From Phymatolithon calcareum (taxonomy: Eukaryota; Rhodophyta; Florideophyceae; Hapalidiales), in assembly GCA_977006965.1 (NCBI GenBank), contig OZ345378.1:434001-498000 (forward strand): 64,000 nucleotides of DNA, read 5' to 3'. Numbering within the stretch: the first letter of the stretch is position 1; each line of letters starts with the position of its first letter. Both the position numbers and the translations under genes were made by a program. Below the pieces are notes generated by a model. The model searched no databases and was not told where the DNA came from. It saw only the letters and a program-made list of their open reading frames with translations. Positions 22,330-33,353 of this stretch are shown here, in pieces.

Positions 22330-24288
22330 TCATATGTTGTTAAGTCGTAAAGTATGCAAAACTTGCCTAGCGCTCTCAACGTCACCATCGCGCAAAAATA
22401 CGTAAGCTGAAACGAGCAAGGCTTCACGCCGAGGCGTTCCCATCTTTTCCTGTCCTGTCGTAACCTTCAATGCAGCTTTTGCTGCTCGCGTCGCTGTAGA
22501 CAAATCTCCTCGCATACAATGCGCAAGCGCGACGTTCACAAACGCACTATCGCGCATTGCACTATGCGAGGCAGTATGCATTGAGAGCAACGGTCCTAGA
22601 CGCTCGGTCGCTTCATCAGGTCTTCCAAGTATGCAATGTGCTTCTGCTCCATACAGCTGACCGAGGATCGCCCTTTCGGAGTCAAACCCAGAGCTCACAC
22701 TCACCAGTTCATTGCAAGCGTTGAGCGCTGCGCTGGCATCAAATTCAAGGCACGCATAGGCCACAAGTGCAAGAGCAACTGCACGCAATTGGGCATCTGA
22801 TTGTGCGTCTGCTGCAGAGTTTTCAGTCCCCTTTCCACCATTCTCGGTGGTTGTCTCGTTGCCACGACGTCGACCAGCACCTTGATCTTTCGTACGGTCC
22901 AAAATAACAAGCGCTGCGCGAGCGCACGCCGCGGCATATTGAAAGAGCGAGCTGTCCGGGCGCGGTTTCGATTGCAGTACAAGACGACGTCCACGACCAC
23001 GACCGACCATAACGACTTGTTTGGACTGTTCTAGCTCGCTATTGGCATCCGCAAGACAACATTCTGCCATTCGGATCCAAAGTTGCGGTGAGTTTCCTGC
23101 GAGAACTTCATCTGCACGTGCACAAGCGGAGAACATTGCCAAAGCCTGTCGGAATTCCCCTAACAGCATGTACTGCAAAGCTAGATTGTATGTGACGTGC
23201 GTCTCATGCGGCGCACGAGTAACTGACAAATCGCAATCGTCATCCTTCGCACCACCCTCCCACGTTTCCCCTCCCTCGCTCAGAGATTCAATTGCGGAAA
23301 GCAAGGCAGCACGACTTTGCTCAAAATAGCTGGCGGCCAGAGCGTGTTTACCAAGTCGGTGATGTAGCACGCCAAGGCTGTTGAGCGCAATTGGGAGTAC
23401 CTTTTTCCTCGTTTCTGGCGGTGTCTGCGTGCCGACGCTTGCCAAAATACGAAGGCCCTTCTGAACACTGGGTTCCAAACGCGCCTTAACGAGTAATGCG
23501 GCGGCGGTGGGACGACCCGCACTGTCTTCTGCAGCGACAACGGCGCTTTTGGCGTCCTTGCGCAAATTCTTCCCAACTTCCAACGCCGCGCTTAATCGAG
23601 CGTTATACAAATGCATGCAAAATTTGGCGTCTTCGAATGACACTGGGGGTTCCAAAACCGCGGCAGTCTTGCCCTTCCATGGCGGTGCAACAGGAAATAG
23701 TGCGGGACGGGTGGTGTCCGAGCCTGCAGTTGAACCGACATTACCAGAAAATCCAGGGATAATTCGCTCAGCGTACGCACCAGCGCTGGCGGCCTGAGAA
23801 AGGTCACCGCTGCGGAGGTAAACGTCAATGAGTAAAAAACATGAGCGAAGTGCAAGCCAGTCCTCCATCGCTTCAACATTGGCGTAAAGGACATCGCCAA
23901 TGGCGGCGGCGGCATTGATTCGCTCGCTGTTGTACGCAATTACGGCAAGATTGAAGAGATGTACGCCGCCACAGGCGGATAGAACGGTGTTGAGAGCCGA
24001 TCGGTTGCGGGAGGTTTCAGAGAAAAATTGGCGAACAGTTTTCGGACGTTCAGCCTCGGGAAGCGCGGCAACTGCAGCGAGGACAAGGTCTCGGATATGC
24101 GGTTGTGCGTCCGGGCAGCCCGGACCGCCCGCAGCGTAAAGGTTCACGACTGCGGCGTTGTGCGCCACGCGGGATCTTGAGGTAGGCGCGAGCGACTTGG
24201 ATATTGTTGCCAGCAATTCATGAGAGCGGGAAAAGTCGCGCGAGAGGAGGGCTGAGAACGCTTCTGTTGTAGCGCCGGCATCGGCCAT
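22330..24288 (-). CDS. CNOT10: CNOT10, CCR4-NOT complex subunit (TPR protein)
   Basis: This is a single exon of 652 aa from ATG 24288. It is an all-helical TPR-like protein rich in Ala and Leu, with CNOT10-type segments such as LPIALNSLGVLHHRLGKHAL, YFEQSRAALL, HVTYNLALQYMLLGE and WIRMAECCL. CNOT10 binds CNOT11 and docks on the NOT1 N-terminus. CNOT11 is at 10418-11948. It is somewhat shorter than animal CNOT10 (about 740 aa) because the loops between repeats are shorter. Codon use is GC-rich compared with the flanks. An Arg/Gly patch and a charged insertion (about residues 445-490) look disordered. Confidence 0.88.
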   Translation of the reverse strand: MADAGATTEAFSALLSRDFSRSHELLATISKSLAPTSRSRVAHNAAVVNLYAAGGPGCPDAQPHIRDLVLAAVAALPEAERPKTVRQFFSETSRNRSALNTVLSACGGVHLFNLAVIAYNSERINAAAAIGDVLYANVEAMEDWLALRSCFLLIDVYLRSGDLSQAASAGAYAERIIPGFSGNVGSTAGSDTTRPALFPVAPPWKGKTAAVLEPPVSFEDAKFCMHLYNARLSAALEVGKNLRKDAKSAVVAAEDSAGRPTAAALLVKARLEPSVQKGLRILASVGTQTPPETRKKVLPIALNSLGVLHHRLGKHALAASYFEQSRAALLSAIESLSEGGETWEGGAKDDDCDLSVTRAPHETHVTYNLALQYMLLGEFRQALAMFSACARADEVLAGNSPQLWIRMAECCLADANSELEQSKQVVMVGRGRGRRLVLQSKPRPDSSLFQYAAACARAALVILDRTKDQGAGRRRGNETTTENGGKGTENSAADAQSDAQLRAVALALVAYACLEFDASAALNACNELVSVSSGFDSERAILGQLYGAEAHCILGRPDEATERLGPLLSMHTASHSAMRDSAFVNVALAHCMRGDLSTATRAAKAALKVTTGQEKMGTPRREALLVSAYVFLRDGDVESARQVLHTLRLNNI

Positions 24289-25563
24289 GTCGCTTGAGTT
24301 TTTTAACCTCGTTCTGTTGCCGTGATTAGAGCACGTACGGTGTTAAAATGAGGTTGCCCTTGGTGGCTCATTATCTAAGCATCTCTTCTAATCTTGATCA
24401 ATTCTTTTTCGAAAATCGAATTATTTCGGATGTACAACTGGATCAATTACGACAAACAGATCAATGAATACACGTACAGCAGTTTTCCCATCTGCAGTCT
24501 GCAGCTTTTCAGGATACGGTATCTTACTATGATACTCTTCTGTAGCGTGTACAGGTGAACGATGCGCGACATTATTGCGCTATGTAGAAAAAATCCCACG
24601 TCCGCGCAGATGCTCATCGCGATGTTCAAGAGAGCACCGCAGTTCAGTGCCGCAACGCGGAGTTGAGTGGAGGCACTCAAGCATCCTCGAGTAACTCCCC
24701 AGCATCCTGTACGCCACTTGCGTGACGCCTCCACACGCACAAACAAGGGGATTCTGTGCGCAGCGCGTTGCTTGTAAAACAGGGCAGGAAATTCTCAGAG
24801 CCAGAGTATTCAACACAACGAACTGCTTTTCAAAAAGTTAGTTGTACATTTGAAAATCCCAATTGCACCTGCGTGGTTTCTGAAGTGCTTATGAATCCGA
24901 GGCACTTCAAGGATATATAAAGTGCTTATGTAGAATCTGGCAAGACATAGCTGGAACGGACTTTGAAAGAGCGATGGCTAGCTGCGTTCGTTCTTGTTTA
25001 GACATTTTGAGTTAGGACCATAAAAGACCAGCAGAAGGGACCCCACCATGTTGGCTTTGCTGATATGGACCAAGTGGGGGAGAAGGTTCCCGTAGGTTCT
25101 CCGTTCTAGCCCTTTGTTCGCCTTAACCTCATTTAAATTTCTAATACATCCGTGAGCAGGAGATGCAATTTCGAGTTAGTCCGCTTCATACTCACTGCTA
25201 TTGATCGAGTAAGCATTTGCGATTCTTTATCTATGTAGTTAATCGATACAGGACGTTAATAAGATTTTTGTTGATGTTACAGGACCGGACAAATTAAGAA
25301 ATTGAATGCAACACAGAACATCGTGTGTTAAGAAAATGTACACATTTGAGTTGCGACTTTGAAAAGCAAGTTTTAGAATCTTCCACCTTCCACGAATTGG
25401 GTGGTGGCAAAGTGCGAGGGAAGCTTCTGAAGCCCTCCGAATGGAACTGATTATTATTAATGATGACAATGTGCAGTGACCAGCGAATGTGTCCTGCAGT
25501 GCTTAACAGTAGCGCAATAGTACGAAACGCCCTGTCGCGGGCAAAACCGTAAGTCAAAGATCA
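24289..25563. other. intergenic upstream of CNOT10
   Basis: AT-rich. No gene recognised. Confidence 0.35.
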
Positions 25564-25945
25564 TTGCCATGCCTTTGCGGCCACGTCCTTTCTCATCTCG
25601 AGAACGATGCCGAATACCACAAATCCCTCATCAACACTCATATCGACCAGATGGCCCAAGTAGCCAGCTCATTTGAGATGGAGATACTCATGGAGTCGAG
25701 ATTCGCGAAGCAGACGCAGCTCAAGCTGTCAAACTCACCAGCGACGTTATCTACGCCGCGGGAGAGATTGCCGTTCAGCTAGGCCGCGGTCGTGGCTGGT
25801 GCGATATGAAATCACCATCGGCTTCGAAGTTAAGTTGCCTGTGCCTCTGGTTGCCGGACCGGTGGGCCTCACAGTGGAAAATTTCGGCTTCACATTCCTC
25901 TTCTTCGTCTTGGCGAAAATGCGTGCCGCAAGCGGTCATGATTAG
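25564..25945 (+). pseudogene. possible decayed gene fragment, unrecognised
   Basis: Protein-like sequence appears in successive frames. One frame reads LENDAEYHKSLINTHIDQMA near 25600. A second reads DTHGVEIREADAAQAVKL and IYAAGEIAVQLGRGRG at about 25687-25800. The parts cannot be joined without a frameshift or an unseen splice. I do not recognise the family. It may be a decayed host gene or a retrotransposon piece. Confidence 0.25.
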
Positions 25946-26861
25946 AGTTGGCGCACTTTCCATGCACGGCTGGATGTATCGCCGTTTTGACGTTGCCTGT
26001 GTGTCAGACACCTTCCCGTTTGCAGTATCAGCCTCTGCGTCGTACGTGGTCCGGAAAAAGGTACATAGTCAAAGGACTGATCCATCATTAGAAGGTCTCT
26101 TAAGGTAGGCCCTTCAATACTGCGCTTCCATCACATCAGCATCTGCCTCAGAGTCTTAGGGGTGATGCTGAGAGTGTTCCAACTTCAAAAGAAGCATTCC
26201 AGTCTAATTGCTTTTCTAAGTTCTTGGTTATCCCTTTTGACATGCGGATCTCACTACAATGCGTCTGTTTTCCTGTAATGGGTCCCGTGCAATCCAATTT
26301 TCGTGGTATTCCCTCCCTAAACCAAGATTTCATTGCTCTCTGCACGCATGAAACAAAGTAAATCCTGAATTGTACATGAGGGCGGAAAGGCTTTCTTCCT
26401 CGAGGTCCCGCAACGGATTTATAAAGCTATGCGGAACGCCGAATGGAACGCTTCACACTGCATAGCAGTAATCAAGTGCAATTCTGACTCAGAAACTGCC
26501 CTAAGCGTGATTTAATGCATCAGCAACTGAAGCAATTGCCGTGACTTCTTCTTATTCCTGTGCTTCGTCACGTCCGGGGGTCGGTTCTCGTTCAGGCTCA
26601 GCTGGGTAAATCAAAAACACCGGCCATTTGGAGGGACACAACCTTGATCCGGCCTCGGATTTCAGAAAACACAAACACTGCAGAAAGAGAGGGCTCAATG
26701 GCGCATAGGCAAGCACTGGCACGACAATGAACACGCAAACTGCTGAAGGCCTGTGCCTTGAAAAGTTAATAATTTACGGCTGGGTAATCAGCGCTGGTAG
26801 CAGACGATTCGGTTCTTGACATATAGCACCAATTTCCATTTTTATTGCAGCTAAAACCACG
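25946..26861. other. intergenic
   Basis: No supported feature. Confidence 0.35.
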
Positions 26862-27101
26862 CTATGCTGCATTGCATTGTAGCGGTGCACGAGCTTTCCA
26901 ATGGTAGTACATCATGACATTCTCCCCCATCGTATCTTCTTCTGGTTCAGTGAAAAATGCTTGAGAAGTCATCAGGCCCACGCGGCGCAATCGACGGAGC
27001 GACAATAGCAACAACACAGTTAACAACATGAATGTGCACAGAGTGTTCTGCAACACTGCCTGGGCATATGCTTCCTCTCCGAAACACGAACATTCAACAA
27101 G
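26862..27101 (-). CDS. possible small membrane protein
   Basis: A 79-aa frame from ATG 27101 has one clear hydrophobic segment (LCTFMLLTVLLLLSL), then a basic stop-transfer patch (RRLRRVG) and an acidic tail. It lies downstream of ROMO1 on the same strand and could equally be its 3' untranslated region. No family is recognised. Confidence 0.25.
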   Translation of the reverse strand, partial: LVECSCFGEEAYAQAVLQNTLCTFMLLTVLLLLSLRRLRRVGLMTSQAFFTEPEEDTMGENVMMYYHWKARAPLQCNAA

Positions 27102-27203
27102 CATGGCAAACAGACAGCACGTACGATCCACACCGCGAAGAAGTTCTTTTTTCAATTACCGCGAAAGTAAAAGTCTGGTCGTCTGTTTGCTGCCCGACCG
27201 TAT

Positions 27204-27455
27204 TTAGTATCGGGTTCTCGAGTTACAGCTGCGAATACCGGTTCCAATCGCGAGAAAGAATGCGAAAATCATGCCTCCACCGATGGAGTTGCGAAGAACG
27301 AGGCCCACCTTTTGCGAATTTGGAATGCCGCGAAACCGCATCATCTCGTAGGACCCTAAGAGGAGCCCCGCTGCGGATCCTACGCCTCCTCCCAGCATTG
27401 CACCGTACTTCATCTTCCGCAGACATTCGCGGCGACCCGGATCTAACAACGGCAT
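27204..27455 (-). CDS. ROMO1: ROMO1/Mgr2-family mitochondrial protein
   Basis: The product has 83 aa from ATG 27455. The frame is open further up to another ATG at 27563 (119 aa), but the family is short, so the downstream start is preferred. Two glycine-rich membrane helices (GAMLGGGVGSAAGLLLGSYE and IGGGMIFAFFLAIGTGIR) with a basic loop between them match ROMO1/Mgr2. The plant members show the same YGTYE-like turn, here LGSYEMMRF. Mgr2 is a subunit of the TIM23 protein-import channel in the inner mitochondrial membrane, and ROMO1 is its animal counterpart. Confidence 0.8.
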   Translation of the reverse strand: MPLLDPGRRECLRKMKYGAMLGGGVGSAAGLLLGSYEMMRFRGIPNSQKVGLVLRNSIGGGMIFAFFLAIGTGIRSCNSRTRY

Positions 27456-27692
27456 TGTGGTTCCGCTGTGATCTGACGGGTTACAGTTGTGGGGTTGTAC
27501 TTTTGGAGTGTCGGACCTCCTTAAACATGGAGAGTTTTGAATCATACAGGGAACGGCGGTCATATCTCCTCAAAAACCAAGCGTAAAAATACAGTTAAGG
27601 ACTCATTTACTCCTTAATTAGGGTTCATTCCTGGTCAACCCAAAAATCTTTCCTTGCCAACGCAGAGCATTGAAGCGAGCCAAGTTGTCAGG

Positions 27693-28208
27693 TCAGACCT
27701 TTTCCTGAAGCGCCTGCGTGCGGAGTGCGAGCTCAGCAACCGCGGTAGACGCCTTCGCAACAGCACTCTTCATGTCAAAGAACGCGCTGTTGAATTCCGC
27801 AAATTGCACTTTCACGCTGGCGACTTCCTCCTTAGACACACCACGACCCTTGGTTCCTCCGTGCTGAGAGCTGGCGCGGAGTTCTTGAGCCGCACGAGCG
27901 ATACGTGCGTTAGCGACATCATTGCGCTGCGTAATGAGGTCATTGATGCGGTCGGCAGCGGCATCAACAACGTGCTCAGGATACTCTCCGTCATAGTCTT
28001 CCAGGCGCCTCGCGCGCTGCCATCCAACTGGCACACGCCCCTCCTGCCACGATAAAAGGAAAGCCTGTGCAGCCATGTATCTCTTTGCGGCAGCTAGTGA
28101 AGGGTCTGCGTTGCCGCCCACACCTTCCTCAAGTTCCCACGGCGTCTGCGGGTCCCACTCCACAGTCCGCGCGATCCGCTCAACGTCGTCCAATTCTGGA
28201 AGGGTCAT
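27693..28208 (-). CDS. uncharacterised 171-aa protein
   Basis: A single-exon frame from ATG 28208 with coding-like composition and no membrane segment. The first part contains a Trp-rich piece (WELEEG, FLLSWQEGRVPVGWQRARR). The second half (about residue 75 on) is an Ala/Glu/Gln-rich helix with heptad-like spacing that probably forms a coiled coil (ITQRNDVANARIARAAQEL). I do not recognise a family. It is oriented away from gamma-tubulin across a 630-base spacer. Confidence 0.65.
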   Translation of the reverse strand: MTLPELDDVERIARTVEWDPQTPWELEEGVGGNADPSLAAAKRYMAAQAFLLSWQEGRVPVGWQRARRLEDYDGEYPEHVVDAAADRINDLITQRNDVANARIARAAQELRASSQHGGTKGRGVSKEEVASVKVQFAEFNSAFFDMKSAVAKASTAVAELALRTQALQEKV

Positions 28209-28839
28209 CCCGCCCGCCTGTGGATGACCCGTGCGTTTCAGATGTGACGATCGGGAATTAATATTCTTTGCTGCGAACTGCGTTTGGCTGCTTGCAGGTC
28301 TGGGAATGCCGTGTCTGGTGAATGCCCGAATGGTAAAGATTTGAGCGAAGTATTACAATCAGCACCTGTCATGATGATGTTAATTTTTTTGATTTTGAAT
28401 CATAATGTTGCTAAACCAGATCGAATGCGTGACGGCGATACAGTACACAAGTCTTTTTCATGTGAAAACGACTTGGATGTCTTGCCAAGGAATAAATGGG
28501 GGGCTCCCACTATCCCCTTCCCGAAAAATGGCCAGATTTTGTCAACCCATCCCCTTTCTATGCGCCTTGGGTAGCACACTATAGTTTTTCCATTGGGCCT
28601 GTGGTGCAATGGATACACTCACATGTCTGTAGTCTCGATTTGGGCGCAGTTGACACAAAAGTGAGTGGATGCGTTGATTTTTGAGCTAAAATGAAAAGAG
28701 AAATCTCTATTGTCGTGATTTTCCTAAAATTTAGAAACTAGTCAAAGGTCCGGAAAACAGGAGTGATGGCAATGCCAGCCTTTCCCGCCAATTGTCTTCT
28801 GCCGCACAGCCCCTTAGCGGGCGCACAGAGTAAACCACA
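28209..28839. other. divergent spacer before gamma-tubulin
   Basis: It contains TACAGTA at about 28440. At about 28597-28620 there is a short stretch that looks like the 5' half of a tRNA (GTGGTGCAATGGATA), without a B box. Otherwise featureless. Confidence 0.35.
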
Positions 28840-30216
28840 ATGCGCGAAGTGATCACAGTCCAAGTCGGACAATGCGGCAATCAAGTGGGAACACAGTTTT
28901 GGAAGCGGCTTTGCGCGGAGCACGGTATCCGACCAGACGGGATCTTGGAGGACTATGCAACTGAAAGCGCAGGAGACCGCAAAGATGTATTTTTCTACCA
29001 AGCCGACGATGAGCACTACATCCCGCGCGCTCTGCTTATTGACCTGGAACCACGTGTCGTGCAGGGAATTCAAAGCTCGGCGTACAAGAACCTGTACAAC
29101 CCTGAGAACATGTTCATTGCGCCGGGCGGTGGCGGTGCCGGAAACAACTGGGCATCCGGTTACCATCAAGGGGAGGAGCGTGAGGAGGAACTTATGGAGA
29201 TGATTGATCGCGAGGCGGACGGAAGCGACTCATTGGAAGGATTCTCGCTCTGTCACTCAGTAGCGGGCGGAACAGGGTCCGGGCTCGGGTCGTTCCTTCT
29301 GGAAAAATTGAATGACCGATTCCCGAAAAAATTAATCCAGACCTACTCAGTGTTTCCAAATCAGACTGAGAGCTCGGATGTCGTTGTGCAGCCGTACAAC
29401 GCGTTACTGGCGCTGAAACGGCTAACATTGAACGCAGACAGTGTGGTGGTGTTGGACAACACTGCATTGAACCGTATTGCAGTGGACCGACTTCATTTGG
29501 ACAACCCAACGTTCGAGCAGGTTAACTCTCTCGTCTCGACGGTCATGGCCGCGAGCACTACAACGCTGCGCTATCCGGGCTACATGAACAACGATCTTGT
29601 TGGTCTGACTGCGTCTCTTGTACCGACTCCATCCTGCCACTTCCTGCTGACTGGGTACACCCCGCTAACGGTGCTGGACGGCACGAGATCATCCGGCTCC
29701 ACTGTGCGCAAAACGACAGTACTGGACGTCATGCGCCGTCTGTTGCAGCCGAAGAACCACATGGTATCGATCCCCACGAAGAAGGGTGTGTACATGTCCG
29801 TTCTCAATATCATCCAGGGCGAGGTTGATCCCACACAGGTGCACAAAAGTCTGCAGCGCATCCGCGAGCGCGGGCTTGCCGATTTTATCACATGGGGTCC
29901 GGCATCCGTGCAAGTTGCGCTTGCCCGCCGCTCGCCGTACTTGAAGACCGAGCACCGCGTAAGCGGGCTCATGATTGCGAATCATACAAGCATTCGCACT
30001 TTGTTTGGGCGCACTGTCTCACAATACGATAGACTGAGAAAGAGGAACGCTTTCCTGGAGCAGTACAGGAAGGAGAGCATGTTTTCCGATTCACTAGACG
30101 AGTTTGACTCCAGTAGAGAAGTCGTGCAGGAACTCATTGATGAGTACAAGGCTGCTGAGGGCGATGACTATGTGGAATGGGCGGCGTCAGGGGGGTCTCA
30201 GTCCATGACATCATAG
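28840..30216 (+). CDS. TUBG: gamma-tubulin
   Basis: This is a single exon of 458 aa starting [17 protein letters not shown]. The GTP-binding signature GGTGSGLGS lies near residue 143, and [16 protein letters not shown] lies near 93. The gamma class is shown by [18 protein letters not shown], the [18 protein letters not shown] stretch and the ILQGEVDP-like [18 protein letters not shown]. Gamma-tubulin nucleates microtubules at spindle poles and other organising centres. The C-terminal tail is short and acidic, then Ser-rich. A TACAGTATATAAAA sequence lies 24 bases after the stop. Confidence 0.97.
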   Translation: MREVITVQVGQCGNQVGTQFWKRLCAEHGIRPDGILEDYATESAGDRKDVFFYQADDEHYIPRALLIDLEPRVVQGIQSSAYKNLYNPENMFIAPGGGGAGNNWASGYHQGEEREEELMEMIDREADGSDSLEGFSLCHSVAGGTGSGLGSFLLEKLNDRFPKKLIQTYSVFPNQTESSDVVVQPYNALLALKRLTLNADSVVVLDNTALNRIAVDRLHLDNPTFEQVNSLVSTVMAASTTTLRYPGYMNNDLVGLTASLVPTPSCHFLLTGYTPLTVLDGTRSSGSTVRKTTVLDVMRRLLQPKNHMVSIPTKKGVYMSVLNIIQGEVDPTQVHKSLQRIRERGLADFITWGPASVQVALARRSPYLKTEHRVSGLMIANHTSIRTLFGRTVSQYDRLRKRNAFLEQYRKESMFSDSLDEFDSSREVVQELIDEYKAAEGDDYVEWAASGGSQSMTS

Positions 30217-30546
30217 TTGCCGTTCGACGCGCTTGCATGTACAGTATATAAAAAATGGGTTTGACCGTCAAACGCGTTTTTCAATCTCCTCTACGCTATC
30301 TATGTTTGCAATGGCCATATTTCCCGAGCCCGGTTGATGAGGCTTAAGAGTATGAAAGCCATTATGACATTGTAACTATCGAGCTCCTTCCGCCATCGTC
30401 CTCATAGACCTTCATGAAATTCTATCATGCTCTTATTAAGTGAAATTCTGAAGCGTATATTCTGCATTGGGCTGTCTTTCTCTTGACATGAAGGAGCTCA
30501 CATTATTCAGTTTACTTCAATGCAAGCTTGGAATCAATTAAGTTGA
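30217..30546. other. gamma-tubulin 3' flank
   Basis: AT-rich sequence with no gene. Confidence 0.35.
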
Positions 30547-30792
30547 AAGACTACGAGAGAAGCTCACGTATTCATCAATGTCCGATACAAGTCATATGTG
30601 CTACGAGAGGGGGCCCAGGAAGTCATACAACTTCGCATGCCGGAATGTCGAATTGAACTTCGGAGTTTCGTGACGAAAGAAGAAGAGGACATCACTATCA
30701 ACAGTGATGCTACAAAAAACATCACCGTCCAGCTGTATGGGCAAGATACACATGCCTTCCCCTCTTTCATCCCCACATATAACTCGTGCTAA
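30547..30792 (+). other. coding-like fragment, unrecognised
   Basis: The frame is open from just after a TGA at 30544. It reads REAHVFINVRYKSYVLREG, then LRMPECRIELRSFVTKEEED and a Thr/Gln-rich part, ending at 30792. The alternation of hydrophobic and charged residues looks like a beta-rich protein. There is no good in-frame start, so it would be an exon (an AG acceptor lies at 30549) or a retrotransposon scrap. Confidence 0.25.
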
Positions 30793-31364
30793 AGAGTGAT
30801 CTTATGCCAAATTTTATATCGGCAATTATGAAGAGTTCCTCGCCCCACAAGAACGATTCTGCTGTCAAATACCACAAAAGAGAATTTGTTCCGACTCCTT
30901 TCTTACAGAAATGCGAAAATGGTGTGCACAACCGAAAGCGTGATGACAATCATTTGAAATTTCTCTCTTAGAGCTCCTCCTCTGTTTTAGTGATTAAGCG
31001 TGCTATTAGTCTTCGCCGAGAAGTTTCGTGGCCCTTTCGCCTTGCTTCATGTGATCGGCGTCTCCTTTGTGGCGGATAGCATGTTCTGCACCCTGAGTCG
31101 TAGAGGACTCAACCGTTCCCCGTGTGTCCGTGGTGAAAAATACTGCAACTAGAGGGCATTCGTTGGCGATATGTTGAATAAGTGTCACTCCTATTTGCAA
31201 CGTGGGCCAGTCGAGTGAGGCCTATGTCAACGTAAAACGGGATCTGGAAAAACGCCGATCCTTCGTCAACCAGCAAAGAGAAGCAATCCAGTGACCATTC
31301 CGACACACGCGTAGGATGTGCACACCTCACATTGATAATGGAAGCAACGAAGGATGTTGAGTCT
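30793..31364. other. intergenic / 3' flank of the Ala-rich gene
   Basis: No supported feature. Confidence 0.3.
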
Positions 31365-32032
31365 CTAGACCTCGGCACTGCTTTCGGCTCCAGCATTTCT
31401 AGCACCAGCATCCGCGCGGCGAGCTACGTTTTGCACAGGTTGTGCAAAAATGCGCCCTCCAAGCGTGGCCGCCACCGCGGCTGCATTTTGCGCACTGGGA
31501 CCGGCAAGCGCATGCTCAAAAGAGCGCTGGTGTTCGTTTGATACATCATTGGTGCTACTGCTACCTTCAGCACTCGATGTAGCTCGGCCTGGCGGGACTG
31601 GAAAGGGCCCGCGGAAAGGCCCACGGGCGCTGTCGGAACCAGGGGCTGGAAACGGAAGCAGGAATGGAGGTGCAAATCAACGGTGCCTGGAAGACTCGCA
31701 GGTGAGATGGCGCGCAGCCGCAGCAGCCGCAGCCGCCACAGCCCCAGCAGACACTGCCGGTGCGCCAGGATAGGCGCCGTGACGCTGAAGATTTTCGCGA
31801 CGCTTTACCTCCTCGCGCTCGAACTTCTTTTGGAATTTTTCACTGCTCCTCCGGCTCCCTGTGCATCCATCTGCCTGAAGAGCGCAGTTGCCGCCGTGGG
31901 GTCCGGAGACAATTCCGTGGCTGTGGGAGCCATTAAGGACCAATCTGCATCTTCCGCGAGCGGTCTTACCGGCCCTCTGGCGGCAGCAGTTTCCTCTCCA
32001 AGTGCCCCGATGGCTATTGGATTCGTTCTCAT
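31365..32032 (-). CDS. Ala/Pro-rich protein of uncertain structure
   Basis: On the minus strand, ATG 32032 opens MRTNPIAIGALGEETAAARG. A good intron can be drawn at 31969-31875 (GTAAGA ... CTCTTCAG, 95 bases). After it the frame reads SSEKFQKKFEREEVKRREN and a long Ala run. A TGA follows near 31678, and the same frame then continues with Pro- and Ala-rich coding-like sequence (PFLLPFPAPGSDSARGPFRG ... QPVQNVARRADAG) to a TAG at 31365. Base composition (GC-rich) and the codon pattern differ from the AT-rich surroundings and look genuine. Either a second intron removes the TGA or the gene is broken. Family not recognised, possibly a nuclear low-complexity protein. Confidence 0.45.
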
Positions 32033-32399
32033 CGCTTTTATTGAAATGCGGACCGAGCCGATGAGGGATCGTCTTTAGGAACAGTGAAATGTACCAATTA
32101 TTTAGTTCATCAAAGACCCGAGGGATCCCGATCTCAAGTGGATCGGGATGAAATTAGAACAAAGTTCAAAATTCATCCTGGTCGTATTCAATGAACGCAC
32201 CATTTTATCGTGTATTGCAGTAGCTCTCATTCGACGTATTTTGCGGAGAGTTTAATTTCGTGTTCAATAGGAACGCAAATGTTTACCCAAGTTGGGTGGC
32301 GAAATTGGTGCAACAGAAATGACAAAAAAGCTCGCTGGGAGTACCTCACTGCGAGGGAACCCAAGCATCAAGAAGAAACAAGAACCATTCACGAATTCT

Positions 32400-32660
32400 A
32401 GCGCGAGCTAGTGCGGATAATACCGAACGCCAGAGACGGTGTGTTCCTGTAATGAACGATATTATCAGCATCGGCCCAGGAGCTCTAAACCGGCTCCTTC
32501 CAAGAGAAACCAACGGATTATTCACAGACACCGACTAACACTCAACGTACCATTAGTCTAGTGTCAGTAGTGCCCCCTTTTTGCAGGGTGTGCAATCGCT
32601 CGCTTCCGCCCCTATTTAAGCCGCGATCCTAATCACTTCCGCTGAAATAAAGAGCTATCG
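32400..32660 (+). repeat. LTR-like repeat, copy A
   Basis: A stretch at about 32505-32625 (ACAGACACCGACTAACACTC ... CCCCTATTTAAGCCGCGATC) recurs in opposite orientation at 41410-41540. It has a TATA-like TATTTAAG at 32613 and an AATAAAG at 32645, as in the U3-R part of an LTR. The ends are not defined. A short open frame before it (32281-32401) could be the tail of an internal region. Confidence 0.5.
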
Positions 32661-33353
32661 CTTATGACATACCGCAGTTCCACTCGTCGTGGTCACAGCT
32701 ATCGATTCATAGACTCTTCGGGCACTACAATCGAGAAACTGATTATCGTCCATAGATCCTACCTTCTGGCAGTGAATCTAGGACGACAATCGCTGATATC
32801 ATCAGAGTCATCTCGCCGGCAAGGAAAGTTTGACTTCGTGTCATAAATATAGACTCGGAAGTTGAAATCGACCGATTCACGGGATCAGCGTCGTACTCCT
32901 ACGTTGGGCCGAACAGTTCCTTGTTTGGAACTGATAAACTGATACCTTTATTTTCACTACCTGAGTGTATAGGCCTAGTGTTTATTACCTTCCGGTGGGC
33001 AAACTCTATCTTTGTGGGTTTCCCTATCAGGGTTACACTACACATACGTGAATTGCCAGTGTCCACGAAATGCTTCAAATTCTGTTTTCGAGTTCGACTG
33101 TGCTCCCGGTTACAGGAAATGGTATTCAATATGGTACCGCCCCGTTCAGAGAAAATGCACCGTGAGCCGGATAACCGCATGGGTCTACATCAAGCTTATA
33201 TTCGACTCGCCATCTCGCTCTCTGAGACGTCTTGGCAGTATTTAACTTCTCTTTTATCAAGGGTTGGCATCCGTGCGTCAACTGGAGTAATCAATAACTC
33301 ACTTGCTCTAAGGTTGCAGCTCATGCTTGGAAGAAAGAAATACAAAGCTGGTA

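Noticed and set aside
28597-28660. Possible tRNA gene (GTGGTGCAATGGATA start)
   Set aside because: Only the 5' half looks like a tRNA. There is no B box or pairing acceptor stem, so it is at best a tRNA scrap.
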